64,000 bases of DNA from Areca catechu (taxonomy: Eukaryota > Streptophyta > Magnoliopsida > Arecales > Arecaceae), in assembly GCA_021397845.1 (NCBI GenBank), contig CM038046.1:5375001-5439000 (forward strand), given 5' to 3'. The notes under the pieces were generated by a model that saw only the letters and a program-made list of their open reading frames with translations, was not told the origin of the DNA and did not search any database. The position numbers were made by a program, and so were the translations under genes. Of this stretch, positions 50,684 to 61,620 are shown in pieces (the stretch's first letter is position 1; each line of letters starts with the position of its first letter).

Positions 50684-53379
50684 TGGCAAGTCATTGATGT
50701 GGCGTCCACGTCCGATGTAGCTGGCTGATGAGGTGGCAGAAAATGCCACCTGACCTAGCCGATGTCGAGCTCCCGTCCGAGGTGGGCTCCCGTCCAAGAT
50801 CGAGCTCCCGTCCGAGGTGAGCTCTCGTCCGAGGTCAAGCTCCCATCCGAAATGAGCTCCCAGCCCAGATTAAGCTCCCGTCCAAAGTCGAGCACCCATT
50901 TAAAATGAGCACCCGGTCGAGGTCAAGCTCTTGTCTAAGGTGAGCTTCCGATCAAGGTCGAGCTCCATCTAAGGCCAGCTCCCATCTGATGTCGAGCTCC
51001 TATACGAGGTAAGCTCCCGTTCAAGGTCGAGCTCACGTCCGAGGTCAAGCTCCCAGCCGACGTCGAGCTCCCGTTCAAGGTGAGCTCCCAACCAAGGTCA
51101 AGCTTCCATCCGAGGTGAGCTCTTAGTTGAAGAGAGCTTTGAACTAGCCGAGCTCCCAGCCGAACCAAGTCCCCAAGGGCAAGAAGACATTTTCCCTGAT
51201 TGTGGTGGGAGGAACAGTAGAAGGCAAGATACGACTCCCAGAGGATAGACATGAGAGAGGCCTGGATGGTGACATAAGGATGCGACATTGCCATCTCCGT
51301 CAGACCGGCAGCAACTCTTATGGAGGCATGTGCTCTACCAGGGCTGCAAGCCCTAAAGCACGCCGCCCGCACTTCCTGCAAGAGGAGTGATTTGCCTGGA
51401 CTCCAGGCCCTGTAGCATACTTGCATCTCCTGCAAGAGGAGTACTTCATCGAGGCTCCAGGCCATGTAGCACGCCGCCTGTATCTCCTACAAAAGGAGTG
51501 CTCCATCAGGGATCCAGGCCCTATAGTACGTCGCTTGCATCTCCTGTAAGGGGAGTGCTTTTCCGGGGCTTTAGGCCCTGACGGTTTACACTTTCCGTAA
51601 GAAGAATGCTCTGCCAAGGGTCCAGGCCTTGCAGCACGCCGTCTGCGTCCCTTGTAAGTGGAAGCATTCAATTGTGGCTCCAAATCCTGTGGTATGCCAC
51701 CTGAACCTTTCGCAAGGGATCACTCCACCAGGGGGCAGGCTTTGTAGCATGCCAACTGCATCTCCTATAAGAAGACATTCTCCCGGGAACCTCGGACCTT
51801 GTCCAACGGGGCTCTGAAGAGATCATATCCTTTCCGCAGGGCACGCTCTAGAAGAGGCACCCAACCAAGGCTCCAGACCCGGTCTGGCTGAATCAATTCA
51901 TATAGAGCTGTCAATATGGGCCGGCCCGACCCTAACCCATATGGGCTTGCATTTTGTGGGCCGGGCCGGGCTAGGCCCACTTGTACAAATGGGCCAAAAA
52001 AATCCAACCCGGCTCGGCCCTATGTGGGCCATGGGCTAGGGCTGGGTCAGCCCCCTATGTGGGCCGTGGGCTAGGGCCGAGGGCCGTGGGCTCGGGATTC
52101 ACGTGCTGAAAATATCAAGTAGGAAAAAATGAATTAGTTTATACTATTCATTTCTGCAGTTTTAAAAAAGGTGGCTGGTGGGAGTCGGGAAGCAGGAAAA
52201 ATCCGGAAATCAAACTTTCCCCTCTCCAGTCTACACTATTTTCGATGATGGATCGACACGACATCGAGGAAAGCCTGTGAGTCCTCACGATAGGCCGGCA
52301 CGGCGACGGTGGCACCCCCTGACCCCGAGCCCCCTCGGACCCGTGCCTTATTGGTCATTGCCTCTAATGGTCGTTTGAGAGAAATCAAAAAAAAAAAAAA
52401 AGATGGAAGAATGACGAGTCCTCACTGCCGAACGGCCGAAGTCCTGGGTTCCGGCCGGCGTCATGGTCTCGCGAAAGAAGAACGGCGGCCATGGGGTGGG
52501 GTTCTTCATTCTCCCATCTCCGGTTCTCCCAAACAGCCAAACTTGAGACTCCATTCTCTGGCAGCTCTCCGTGAGTCACTCACGAACTCACCAGTTCTCT
52601 CCGACAGAGGGCGACGGCTTTGACCTAACCCTAACAGAAGGTCCCGAGTTTCGACTCCCAATCTCTCGTCGTCGTCGAGTAAATAAAATCCATAATGCCT
52701 TAAGTCTTCACCCTGTAAGTAGTAATTAGTAAGTCCTAAACCAGTAAACTGTAGGACCGTAGGTGAGTTGACTAACAGTAATAGATTAAGTGAGCCCTGA
52801 CCCGTAAGGCTAAGTTTTTATTATTATTATTATTATATCATAGCCCGTGGGCTGGCCCGGCCCTAACCTTGTTGAGCCCATGGGCTACAGGGGTCGAGCC
52901 AAAAAGCCTACTTACATAAATGGGCCAATTTTTTTCAGCCTGGCCAGGCCCATTTATAGGGCCAAATGGGCTGGCCCATGGGCTCTAGCCCATTTTGACA
53001 GGTCTAAATTTATATATAACGATAAGAGGGACCTCCAGGACAGGGGACAAATCAAGAGAGATAAGGTAAGAGAGTAAGCAAGCAAAGGCAAAGAGCTGAA
53101 ACAGTGAACAACTCCCCAAACTCTAGTTTTTCCATTCTTTTCTATCTCCCTCTACACAGTTGCATCTTAAGCCTTCGCCACAAAGGGTCTATTCCTCTTG
53201 GTCGCTTTACTGACTTGACTGTTGGAGTGTCCCCATTGGGATCCCCGACCTGGGTCTCCTTTTTCTTACAAGACCGACCGACCATGAAGGTACAAGGATA
53301 AAGAACCCGATGCTTCCGGGGAGGCCAGCTTAACCAAGCCGCATTAGAGCTACAGGCCATGATGATCTAGGCAGCATCA
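50679..53379 (+). repeat. LTR copy B, interrupted by a nested hAT element
   Basis: It is the inverted counterpart of copies A, C and D and begins TGATGTGGCAAGTCATTGA. The GAGCTC minisatellite is at 50765-51165 and the ~60-bp array at about 51310-51770. The LTR is interrupted at 51903-53006 and resumes with AACGATAAGAGGGACCTCC. It ends GATCTAGGCAGCATCA at 53379. Without the insert and its duplicated 8 bp the LTR would be about 1590 bp. ATATA flanks the left edge within a TA tract. Confidence 0.75.
51903..53006. mobile_element. Non-autonomous hAT element nested in LTR B
   Basis: The 1104-bp insert starts TAGAGCTGTCAATATGGGC, and its other end reads TAGACCTGTCAAAATGGGC in reverse complement. 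It is flanked by 8-bp duplications AATTCATA (51895-51902) and AATTTATA (53007-53014). Both subterminal regions are packed with GGGCC/GGCCC words. The interior has a GC-rich core (about 52180-52670) of unknown origin, but no transposase. The corresponding site in LTR copy A (TAGAAATT, about 41865-41872) is uninterrupted. Confidence 0.88.
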
Positions 53380-53383
53380 ATAT

Positions 53384-54755
53384 TGTTGCCGCCTAGATCG
53401 TCATGGCCTGTAGGTCCAACGTGGCTCGGTCGAGTGGACATCTTATCGGGAGACCTCTGATTGCAACAGTCCTGCAAAAAAGAAGAGACCCGAGCCATGG
53501 ATCCGGGAGGGCACTTCGACGATCAAGTCAGTGGACGATCAAGGAGAAGAGATCCTCCTTGACGGGGCCCAGAGTGGCCTCTATGTTCAGAGGATTTTTG
53601 AGAAGACAGAGTGGGAGTTAGAGTAGTGTGAACTAGGACAATGGGGGCTAGAGCAATGGAAGTTTTCGAGGGAGTCTTCAGATATTCCTCCTGCCCTCAC
53701 CTTGACTTCCCTTCGTTTACTCGAGCTTGCCCTTGCTTGTCCTTGCTTCACTTGTTTCTACCTACCTTTATCGGAGGTCCCTTTGGGCTTTTTATAGAAG
53801 CGTGTCTCGTCTGGTGGGGCTTGGAGCCCATTCTCTTGGTGCGCCTCCTGTGGGAGGAGCGTAGACCTATCCCTCCTTCTGAGAGGAGAGAAACAAGGTC
53901 TGGAGCCCTCGTAGGGAGGTCTTGCTATAGGTGCAGGCGAAGTGCTATAAAGTGCATGTGCCTTCTACGGTGAGTACGAGTGGCGTGCCACAGGGTCTGA
54001 TGCCTTGACAGAACACTACCTCTTATAGGCATTACGCCACCATGTCTGAGGACCTGGCAGGGCACTAGCCTGACCGGAGATGCTACATAATCTAAGACTC
54101 ATGGTAAAACATTCCTCTTATGGATGGTACAAGCGGTGGGTTGAAGGACGCGATGGCCCGGACGGAGCGCCTTTCCAAAGAAGGTGCCGAGAGGGAGCTG
54201 AGAGGCTTGGTGCTCCGACGAGATGCTTCTCTGCAGGGGATACAAGCGGCATGCCTTGGCATAGTGCCCCTTCACAGAGGTTCAGGCGGCGTGCCCTGAT
54301 GGAGTGCCACTCCACAGAGGTTGCAGGCGGCGTGTCCTAGCAGAGCACCTCTCCATAGAGGTGGCAGGTGGCGTGCCCTGGTGGAGCGCCCCTCCACAGA
54401 GGTGGCAGTTTCTCTGAGCAACATGAGAGTTCCGGCAGGGATGGTGACACCACCTACTGGGGTCGTTATCCCGGTCGTTCCTAAGGTCGTTCGAGGGGGA
54501 GATCGAGTCCACTTGTCTCTATTCACACTTGACTTCAGGTAGAGAATTTGACTTTGACCAGGAGCTCGACCTCGGACGGTAGCTCGACCTCGACCGGGAG
54601 CTCGACCTTGGATGGGAGCTTGACCTCGGATGGGAGCTCGACCTCGGTCCTTATATGGCGGTAGCATCAAGGTGGTGCCTTCTGCCAGCCTGTCTGCCAA
54701 CTCGTCCGCTCGCTGGGTTCGACGCGGACTCCACATCAGCGATCATGCCACATCA
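53384..54755 (-). repeat. LTR copy C, head to head with copy B
   Basis: It begins TGTTGCCGCCTAGATCGTCA four bases after the end of copy B and ends GATCATGCCACATCA at 54755. It contains the shared ~60-bp array (about 53960-54410) and a short GAGCTCGACCTCGG array (about 54560-54650). The four bases ATAT precede and follow it, within AT-rich DNA, so the duplication evidence is weak. No internal coding sequence is attached. Confidence 0.75.
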
Positions 54756-54759
54756 ATAT

Positions 54760-55525
54760 ATACATACATATATTAAATGTGGATGATTCATGGATCATTA
54801 GATTTGATGTGGATCATTTTAACTATCATGGATAACATTAGATAGAATCTAAAAGTATGATCTATGATATTTGGAAGCTGAAACAAGTGTCAAAGTTATC
54901 AAGGTTATAATTTGGTCATAATACCATACTGACTTAAGATGATTTCTTTTTCAAATCATATAACTTTTTGAGATTTATAATTTAATACAAAACTTTTTAG
55001 GAGGTTAAAATGAATTAAAATTTCATTATTTGGACTTAGAAACAAGCCGATTAAATCAAAAATCTCTTTTTTTAAAAAAAATTTGATCAAACATATCTTT
55101 CAATCAATGAAAAATTAAGTGAGACGATAAAAAATAAAATTAACATAGAAGTCAAAATTTATTTTTTTATTTTTTAAATTATTTTTATTAATTATATTTA
55201 TTTTTGAAATCTAGTAGATATTGGAAGAAAAATTTAACCTAAATTATACAAGCAAGAGCCACACTATTATTGTAAATAAGGATATTTGCTTGCGTTTTGA
55301 ATTATAACATAGCAGATGTCTAATATTAGCAGCAAATTCTAGGCTGGTCACGACAACGGCCCTATCCAAGGCCAGTTTGATTTTTTTTTTTTCTCGAGTT
55401 CCAAGCTTGCTTTAGCTCCGAAATTTGTACGACCTTGGAGACCGTGATAGGAGAGCCCAGGCTTCGGCCCTACCGAAAACCCACCTGACTTTGGGCCAAA
55501 CCACTAGGTTGACTCGTGTTGGCCT
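54760..55525. other. AT-rich spacer, no gene recognised
   Basis: Nothing was recognised in this stretch apart from a T run at about 55380-55393. Confidence 0.45.
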
Positions 55526-55534
55526 AATTGATTT

Positions 55535-56877
55535 GGAGTAATTCTTTGTACACCACGTGCGGTGTAGCAAATCCAGCATGACCTATACCGCACATTTCTA
55601 TTGATCCAAAAATATTTACTGTAATATAATGGGATAAAAGCTGAGATGACTAGCATTAATTAAAATTTTTATCCAAACCAAAATATCCTTATGACATCCT
55701 AGTTCAAAAGCTACGACACCCCAGTTCAAAATCTACGACACCCTGGTTCAAAAAATGATCTAAAACAGTATTACGATACCCTAGGTCAAAAGCTATGACA
55801 TCCTAATTCAAAACCTACGACATCCTGGTTCAAAAATGACGTGAAACAGTATCACGATATCCTAGTTCAAAACTTACGATACCCTAGTTCAAAACCTACG
55901 GCATCTTGATTCAAAAATAACCAGAAACAATATTACGACATTCTAGTTCAGAACCTACGACATCCCTGCAGAAAATATAAATTAAAACCAGAAACAGTAT
56001 TATGACATCCTAGTTTAAAAGCTATGACACCCTAGTTCGAAACCTACGTCATCCCTGCAGAAAAATATAAATTAAAATCAGAAACAGTATTATGACACCC
56101 TAGTTCAAAAGCTACGATAACCTAGTTCAAAATCTACGACATCCCTTGCAAAAAAATATAAAATAAAATATGAAATAGTATTACGACATCCTAGTTCAAA
56201 AGCTATGATATCCTACTTCAAAACCTATGACACCCCTGCAGAAAAATATAAAATAAAACCTGAAACAGTATTACGACATCCTAGTTCAAAAGCTACGACA
56301 TCCTAGTTCAAAACCTACGACACCCCTGCAGAAAAATATAAAATAAAATCTGAAACAGTATTATGATACCCTAGTTCAAAAGCTAAGACACCCTAGTTCA
56401 AAACCTACGACACCCCTGCAGAAAAATATAAAATAAAACCTGAAACAGTATTACGACACCTTAGTTCAAAAGCTACGACACCCTTATTTAAAACCTATGA
56501 CATCCCTGCAAAAAAATATAAAATAAAACTGAAACAGTATTACGATATCCTAGTTCAAAAGCTAAGACACCCTAGTTCAAAACCTACACCCCTGTAGAAA
56601 AATATAAAATAAAACCTAAAACAGTATTACGATACCCTAGTTCAAAAGCTACGACATCCTAGTTCAAAACCTATGACATCCATGCAGAAAAAGGACTGGA
56701 GGGAAGGGTATTTTGGTCTGGACGAAAATTTCAAATAAAAGCTGAATGGTAATTAATGCTAGTCACGCTCAACTCCCATTCCATCATGCTACAGTGGATA
56801 TATTTGGACCAATAAGAAAATGTGGTGCGGGCCACATTGGATTTACTGCATCGCACGCGGTGCACAAAGACTTTTCC
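55535..56877. mobile_element. TIR element (MULE-like) with a 90-bp tandem-repeat core
   Basis: The left end GGAGTAATTCTTTGTACACC matches the reverse complement of the right end, GGAAAAGTCTTTGTGCACCG. The similarity continues for about 150-200 bp (CGTGCG, AAATCCA, ATTGATCCAAA / ATTGGTCCAAA, GACTAGCATTAATTA, CCAAAATA). A 9-bp duplication flanks it: AATTGATTT (55526-55534) and AATTGATCT (56878-56886), 8 of 9. The length of the duplication and the long TIRs indicate a Mutator-like element. Instead of genes the interior is a tandem array (55690-56690). No transposase is present, so it would need a helper. Confidence 0.82.
55690..56690. repeat. 90-bp tandem repeat array
   Basis: About eleven units. 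The GAAACAGTATTACGA word recurs at exactly 90-bp spacing between about 56261, 56351 and 56441. Each unit holds two or three ~21-bp subrepeats (CCTAGTTCAAAAGCTACGACA), a CTGCAG site and an A-rich stretch GAAAAATATAAAATAAAA. There is no open frame. Confidence 0.92.
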
Positions 56878-57212
56878 AATTGATCTGATATTATGCCGAT
56901 TCGAACATTTGCGCTCCTCCGACAGGTCGAAGGCATGAAAGATAAGATGGAAATTCAATCAGATATTAATATATTTATATTTATTTTATTTAATAAATAT
57001 ATATATATTAATTAGATATAAAATTATATATTTATTTTAAATAAATATGGATATAAATCGAATACTTGAAATATAGATATAATACGAATATATGTTGGAT
57101 AATTAAATTTTATGACTATAGAATGAAAGGTATTATTAAGTGAAGGATAAAGCAAGCTAATAATAATATCTTAATATTCTTATATATATATATATTAAAT
57201 ATAAAGAAGTAT

Positions 57213-58895
57213 TGTTGCCATCTAGATCACCGTGGTTTGTAGCTCTGACATGTCGTGAATGCGTCGGGCTTCCTCCAGATGCTTAGTCCTCTTTCTAGTC
57301 GCTCCTTGGTCAGCTTGTCCTACAAAAGAGAGGAGACCTGGGTCGGGGATTCCGACAGTGATACTCCGACGATCAAGTCAGTTGGGACGATCAAGGAGAG
57401 CAGAGCCTCTGTCACGGGGGATCTGGATACATCCACGTAGAGGAGAAAAATAAGATCTAATGGAAAGAGATGGAATAAGTGTGAAGTGAGAGTGCAGGTC
57501 CCTTTGCTCTCTTTGTTTTACTGGTTGTTCCCCCCTTTCACCGGAGGTCCCTTCTTCCATTTTATATGGGATGATTGGCCCAGACCAAATCTAGGACTTT
57601 ATCGGGACATCACTTTTCTAGTACTCTCTTTTAGCAGGGTTTTCTTCTGTTAGCAGCCTGCCCCCTATCGGACCGGTCCTCGGATGGAGATCTTTCTATT
57701 GAGGGTGTTCGCCAACGTAATCCAGGTCTTATCCCTTAGATGGAGCAGTTTTCCATGGGAGGTGTAGGCACCATGCCGCTGAGCCCGAGCCATGGTGGAG
57801 TGTTTCTATTCTAGGAGGGACCGTCGGTATGTTGCAGGGCCTGGGGCTTTAATAAGAAACTTCTCTTGGAGAAGATACAGGTCGCGTGTCGCAGGAACTG
57901 GAGCCTCAGTTGTATAGCAAGGGGTGCAGGCGGCGTGTTGCAGAGCCTGGAGCCTAGTGGAGCATGCGTCATGCAGAGTGTGTAGGTGGCGTGTTGCAGA
58001 GCCTGGAACCTCCGACGGAACACGTGCCACTCTCCGGGGGCCGTAGGTAGCCTGGAGCCTCTGTGCCATAGCTCAAATTTCTTCTGGTTCTCTCTCCCTT
58101 GCTCCTGGCCAATCCTCTGACTGTTGATGATGCCTCTTGGTCCTAGGCGGGAACCTTGTCTTGGAAAATGGGAGCTCGATCCCGGAAGGTGAGAGCACAA
58201 CTTCGGAAGGTGGCTCGACCTTGAAAAAAGGGGGAGCTCTATCTCGAGAGCTCGATCCCGGAAGGCGGGAGCACGACCTCGACCGGGAGTTCAACCTCGG
58301 ATGGGAGCTGATCTCGACCGGGGGCTCGACTCGGAAGGCGAGGGCACGACCTCGGAAGACGGGAGCACGACCTTGATCGGGAGCTCAACCTCAAATGGGA
58401 GCTGACCTCGATCGGGGGCTCGACCTCGGAAGGTAGGAATATGACCTCAACCAGGAGCTCGACCTCGGATAGGAGTTGGCCTCGACCGAGGGCTCGACCT
58501 CGGAAGGCGAGAGCATGACCTCGGCCGGGAGCTTAACCTCGGATGAGAGTTGATCTCCACCGGAGGCTCGACCTCGGAAGGCGAGAGCACGACCTCGACC
58601 GGGAGCTCGACCTCGGATGGGAGCTGATCTTGGTCGGAGGCTCAACCTCGAAAGGCGGGAGCATAACCTCGACCGGGAGCTAGACCTCGGATGGGAGCTG
58701 ACCTCGACCAAAGGCTCAACCTTCAAAAATGAGAGTACAACCTCGACCGGGAGCTCGACCTTAGATGGGAGCTGACCTCAACCGGGGGCTCGAGCTCAGA
58801 ACTTCATTCGGCCCCCGCATCCAGGTGGCACCCCTACCAACGTGGCTGCCAGCCAGGTCCAACACGAATTCCACGTCAATGGTCGTGCCATATCA
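57213..58895 (-). repeat. LTR copy D, 3' LTR of a second Tat-type element
   Basis: It begins TGTTGCCATCTAGATC and ends GGTCGTGCCATATCA. Read on the minus strand it starts TGATATGGCACGACC, preceded by a purine-rich tract (GAGAGTGGGAGGCACC, 58896-58911), as expected for a polypurine tract before a 3' LTR. The interior to the right holds an antisense gene and gag in the same arrangement as the first gypsy element. The GAGCTCGACCTCGGA(A/T)GG minisatellite occupies about 58165-58790. Confidence 0.78.
58165..58790. repeat. GAGCTCGACC minisatellite in LTR copy D
   Basis: Units of about 30-34 bp alternate GGGAGCTCGACCTCGGATGG and GAGCTGACCTCGACCGGGGG variants, with GCGGGAGCACGACCTCG. All four LTR copies carry it with different copy numbers. 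The frequent open frames on both strands are by-products of the repeats. Confidence 0.85.
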
Positions 58896-59645
58896 GGTGC
58901 CTCCCACTCTCGAGCCTAGAGTACATCACGGTGCTCGGGACGAAGGGAGTAATGATGATGCTGACATGGAAAGATGCTCATTTTACGCTATTAATGCCTC
59001 GAGCACCGACGTCCCGAAGGTTGCACTTTCATACCAATGAGAGGATGCCACATCAGCTCGATTAGGAGGGACATAATTGCCGCACTAGGCCCAGAGCGAT
59101 TTCCTCCGAATCGAAGCATCACCTCCAGTGGATCTCGACGCGTGGCAGGCACTCATTGGCTCGGGAAAAGAACGTGCATTTTCAACCAGTATGATGCGAC
59201 GGGGGGTCTGCATGCTTTTTAGAAAGGAGTCTGCCTTTCTACTCCTTAAGAATTTTTAAGCAAGGAGGGCGAGGGTTTAGAAAGTCCTTCTTCCCTAGCC
59301 CGAAGTCTTTTCAGGTTAGTCCCTTCGCTTCTTCTCCTTCCCTCTCTTTTGACCTGTGCTGAAGGGGATCCCGTAGGGCCTTTAGGTTTTCCTCCTTCAT
59401 CTTCATCCTCTTCCTTCCCTTCTTTTCCATGGGTTTCTTCTGCAGGGGCACCGCCACCCGGATCATTCCAGTGAGGTGGAGCCATCCCGACCGAGACCTC
59501 CTTCCTCGGATAGCAAGGAGGAGGATGTCCTCTAGTAGTCCGTAGGGGTCCCCGTCGGACGGGGATAGTTATAGGAACCCCTACAACTCCTGCTCCTCCT
59601 TCCCCTCCCGTCCGTGAGTCGGTTGGTCCCTCCGACATTGCCTCG

Positions 59646-61302
59646 ATGATGACCTGGGAGGACCTCCTCCGTATCTAGAGCACATACGAGGTCCCAAATT
59701 CCATCCGGCTCTTGGCTCCGAGACTGGAGGAACGGGTCACTTCTAGTGGCCTAGGTCGGATCACCCTATACGAGGACTTCTTTCTCGGAGGCCTTCATCT
59801 TCCCTTCCATCCCTTCTTCCTGTCTTTTCTGAACAACTTCCATTTGGTCCCAGCCCAGCTTACTCCCAACACTGTTATGACCATAGTTTGTTTCATTGTT
59901 CTTTGCCACTTTCACGGGATAGTTGTCCGTTTCTCTCTGTTCATGGTCCTCTTCATCCAAAAACACCACCTAGTCGATAACGGGTGGTGGTTTGTAGCCC
60001 CCCACCAGACGGCTATCAAACTGGACTTGCCCTCTTCCATCACGGGTTGGAAGAGAAGGTTTCTGTTCATGTCGGTCAAGGGGATGGACTGGGTTTGGAG
60101 TGACCCAGTCTGCTCTCCCAACCAGCAGTCCTCTGTTGAGCTGGCCGACAAGGAGGTGTACGATCGGCTCGTCTTCTCCAAGATCCCGGCTCTCCGGGAC
60201 CTACTAATTGAGCACAACCTTGCCGATGCAAGGGTTAGCCCGACCCATTTCCAAGGTAAGCTCGAAGTTTGGGCTCCTTCTTAAAATAGTTTCCACTTCA
60301 ACTGGTTGCTAACCAATTTTCCTTCTTATTGCAGAGATGAGGTTCTCCATGGAGCAACTCCTACAGATGTCGAGGAAGAGGGCTGCTTCTCCGAGGTCCG
60401 GGGAGGGCTCAAAGAAGAAGGCCCGCGAAGAGCTAGAGTGGAGGCCTAGAAGGGGACCCTTTGCTGGGCCGGGCGAGGGGAGGCCCATTGCGGTGCCGGC
60501 CACACCTGGACCGGTGGCCCAGGCCCCAGCCCGAGGGTCCAAGAGAGAAGCTAGAATGGAGGAGGGGGCTGCGCCTGCTACTCCTGCGGCCCCTCCTCGT
60601 ACCGAAGCATCGTCACCGCCAAAGGTGATAGAGGTGGCGGACGACACCGCTATGGGGAGGATGGCATCGCCGTCGATAACTGGGGCAGCCAACACCCGAC
60701 CTGCGACTATCGCGCCCCCACCAATTGCCATGCCGGGATCCGTAGCACCCTCCGTGGCACTGGGCCCAAGGGTGCAAAGGGTGACCACCTAACTGCCATC
60801 GGATGGGACGGTGACGACTGATGCCAAGTTAGCCAAGCAAATCCTCAATGTCATCATCCAACCATGAGATCACCGAGAGAAGAGCGGCCGGCAACTGGTG
60901 GAGGTTATGTCCACGGTGTTTCCTCAGCTCCTATAGGTAAGCCAGTTTTTGATTTGCCTCATTCTTTTTCCACCTATGTAAATACCGACTGACCTCTTTT
61001 TTGCTACTGTTGTAGGTGGTCACTGATATTCAGCTCATCCAAGACTCATGCCTGGGGCTGATGAAGCAGGACCATAGCCTCCGTAAGCAGAAGGAGGCTG
61101 TTGAGGATGAAGCCCGAACCCAGACAGTCCGGGTGCAGGAGTTGGAGGGTCAAGTAAAGGCCCTCCAGACCGAGCTGGCTGGCTCCCGGATAATGGTGAC
61201 AGAGCTAGAAAGGAGATCTACTGACCTCGAGACAGGGCTGAAGGCGGAGAAGGAGAAGACCACCCGCCTTACCGAGAAGGGAGCCCTCTTGACTGCAGAG
61301 GG
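59646..61302 (+). pseudogene. Antisense accessory gene of the second Tat element (Transposase_28-like)
   Basis: Exon 1 is about 59646-60255: GPSDIASMM, LTPNTVMTIVCFIVLC, WWFVAPHQT and GWKRRFLFMSV. Intron 1 is 60256-60334 (AAG|GTAAG ... TTGCAG|AG), exon 2 is 60335-60936 (basic, Ala/Pro-rich), and intron 2 is 60937-61015 (TAG|GTAAGC ... TTGTAG|GTG). Exon 3 starts at 61016 and forms a coiled coil (VQELEGQVKALQTELAGS ...). Intron 2 sits in phase 0 at the position of the intron in the copy at 16018-17787. In-frame stops occur at 59676 and 60790 and near 60866 and 60934. The gene breaks off at about 61302, where gag sequence on the other strand begins. The true start may lie somewhat upstream of 59646. 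Function unknown. Confidence 0.7.
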
Positions 61303-61620
61303 TAGCTCCTCTCTCCACATCCTTCCCGAGGTAGCCATACTTGATCGGGTCTTCTATCTTCCTCTTCAGGTAATGGCATTTCTTGGTATCATAGCCACGG
61401 TCTCGGTGGAAGAGGCAGTATCGTGACTTGTCACGCCCAGTGGACAGTCTCAATGGGGGAAAGATGATGTAGGAAATGCTCGTCCTCAATTTTCATGAGA
61501 ATCTTTGCTCTCGGGACGAGGAGATAAGTGAGTTTCTCTTCCTTGGTAGGGTCAACGTTGGGCCTAGGGCTCGATCGAGGGGTTGATGCAGTCTTTGAGA
61601 CTAGGGGGCCAAATGCTTCC
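61302..61620 (-). pseudogene. gag C-terminal fragment of the second Tat element
   Basis: Minus strand: PRAKILMKIEDEHFL (61490-61560) and, after a frameshift, DKSRYCLFHRDRGYDTKKC followed by HYLKRKIE and YGYLGKDVERG (about 61310-61430). This is the conserved zinc-binding nucleocapsid region of Tat-type gag (CxFHxxxGxxTxxC). Its N-terminal side is cut at 61620 by an inserted LTR element, and its C-terminal side is joined directly to the antisense gene, so all of pol is missing. Confidence 0.75.

Noticed and set aside
52847..53077. Frame spanning the hAT right end
   Set aside because: It crosses a transposon boundary and consists of GGGCC-rich subterminal repeats.
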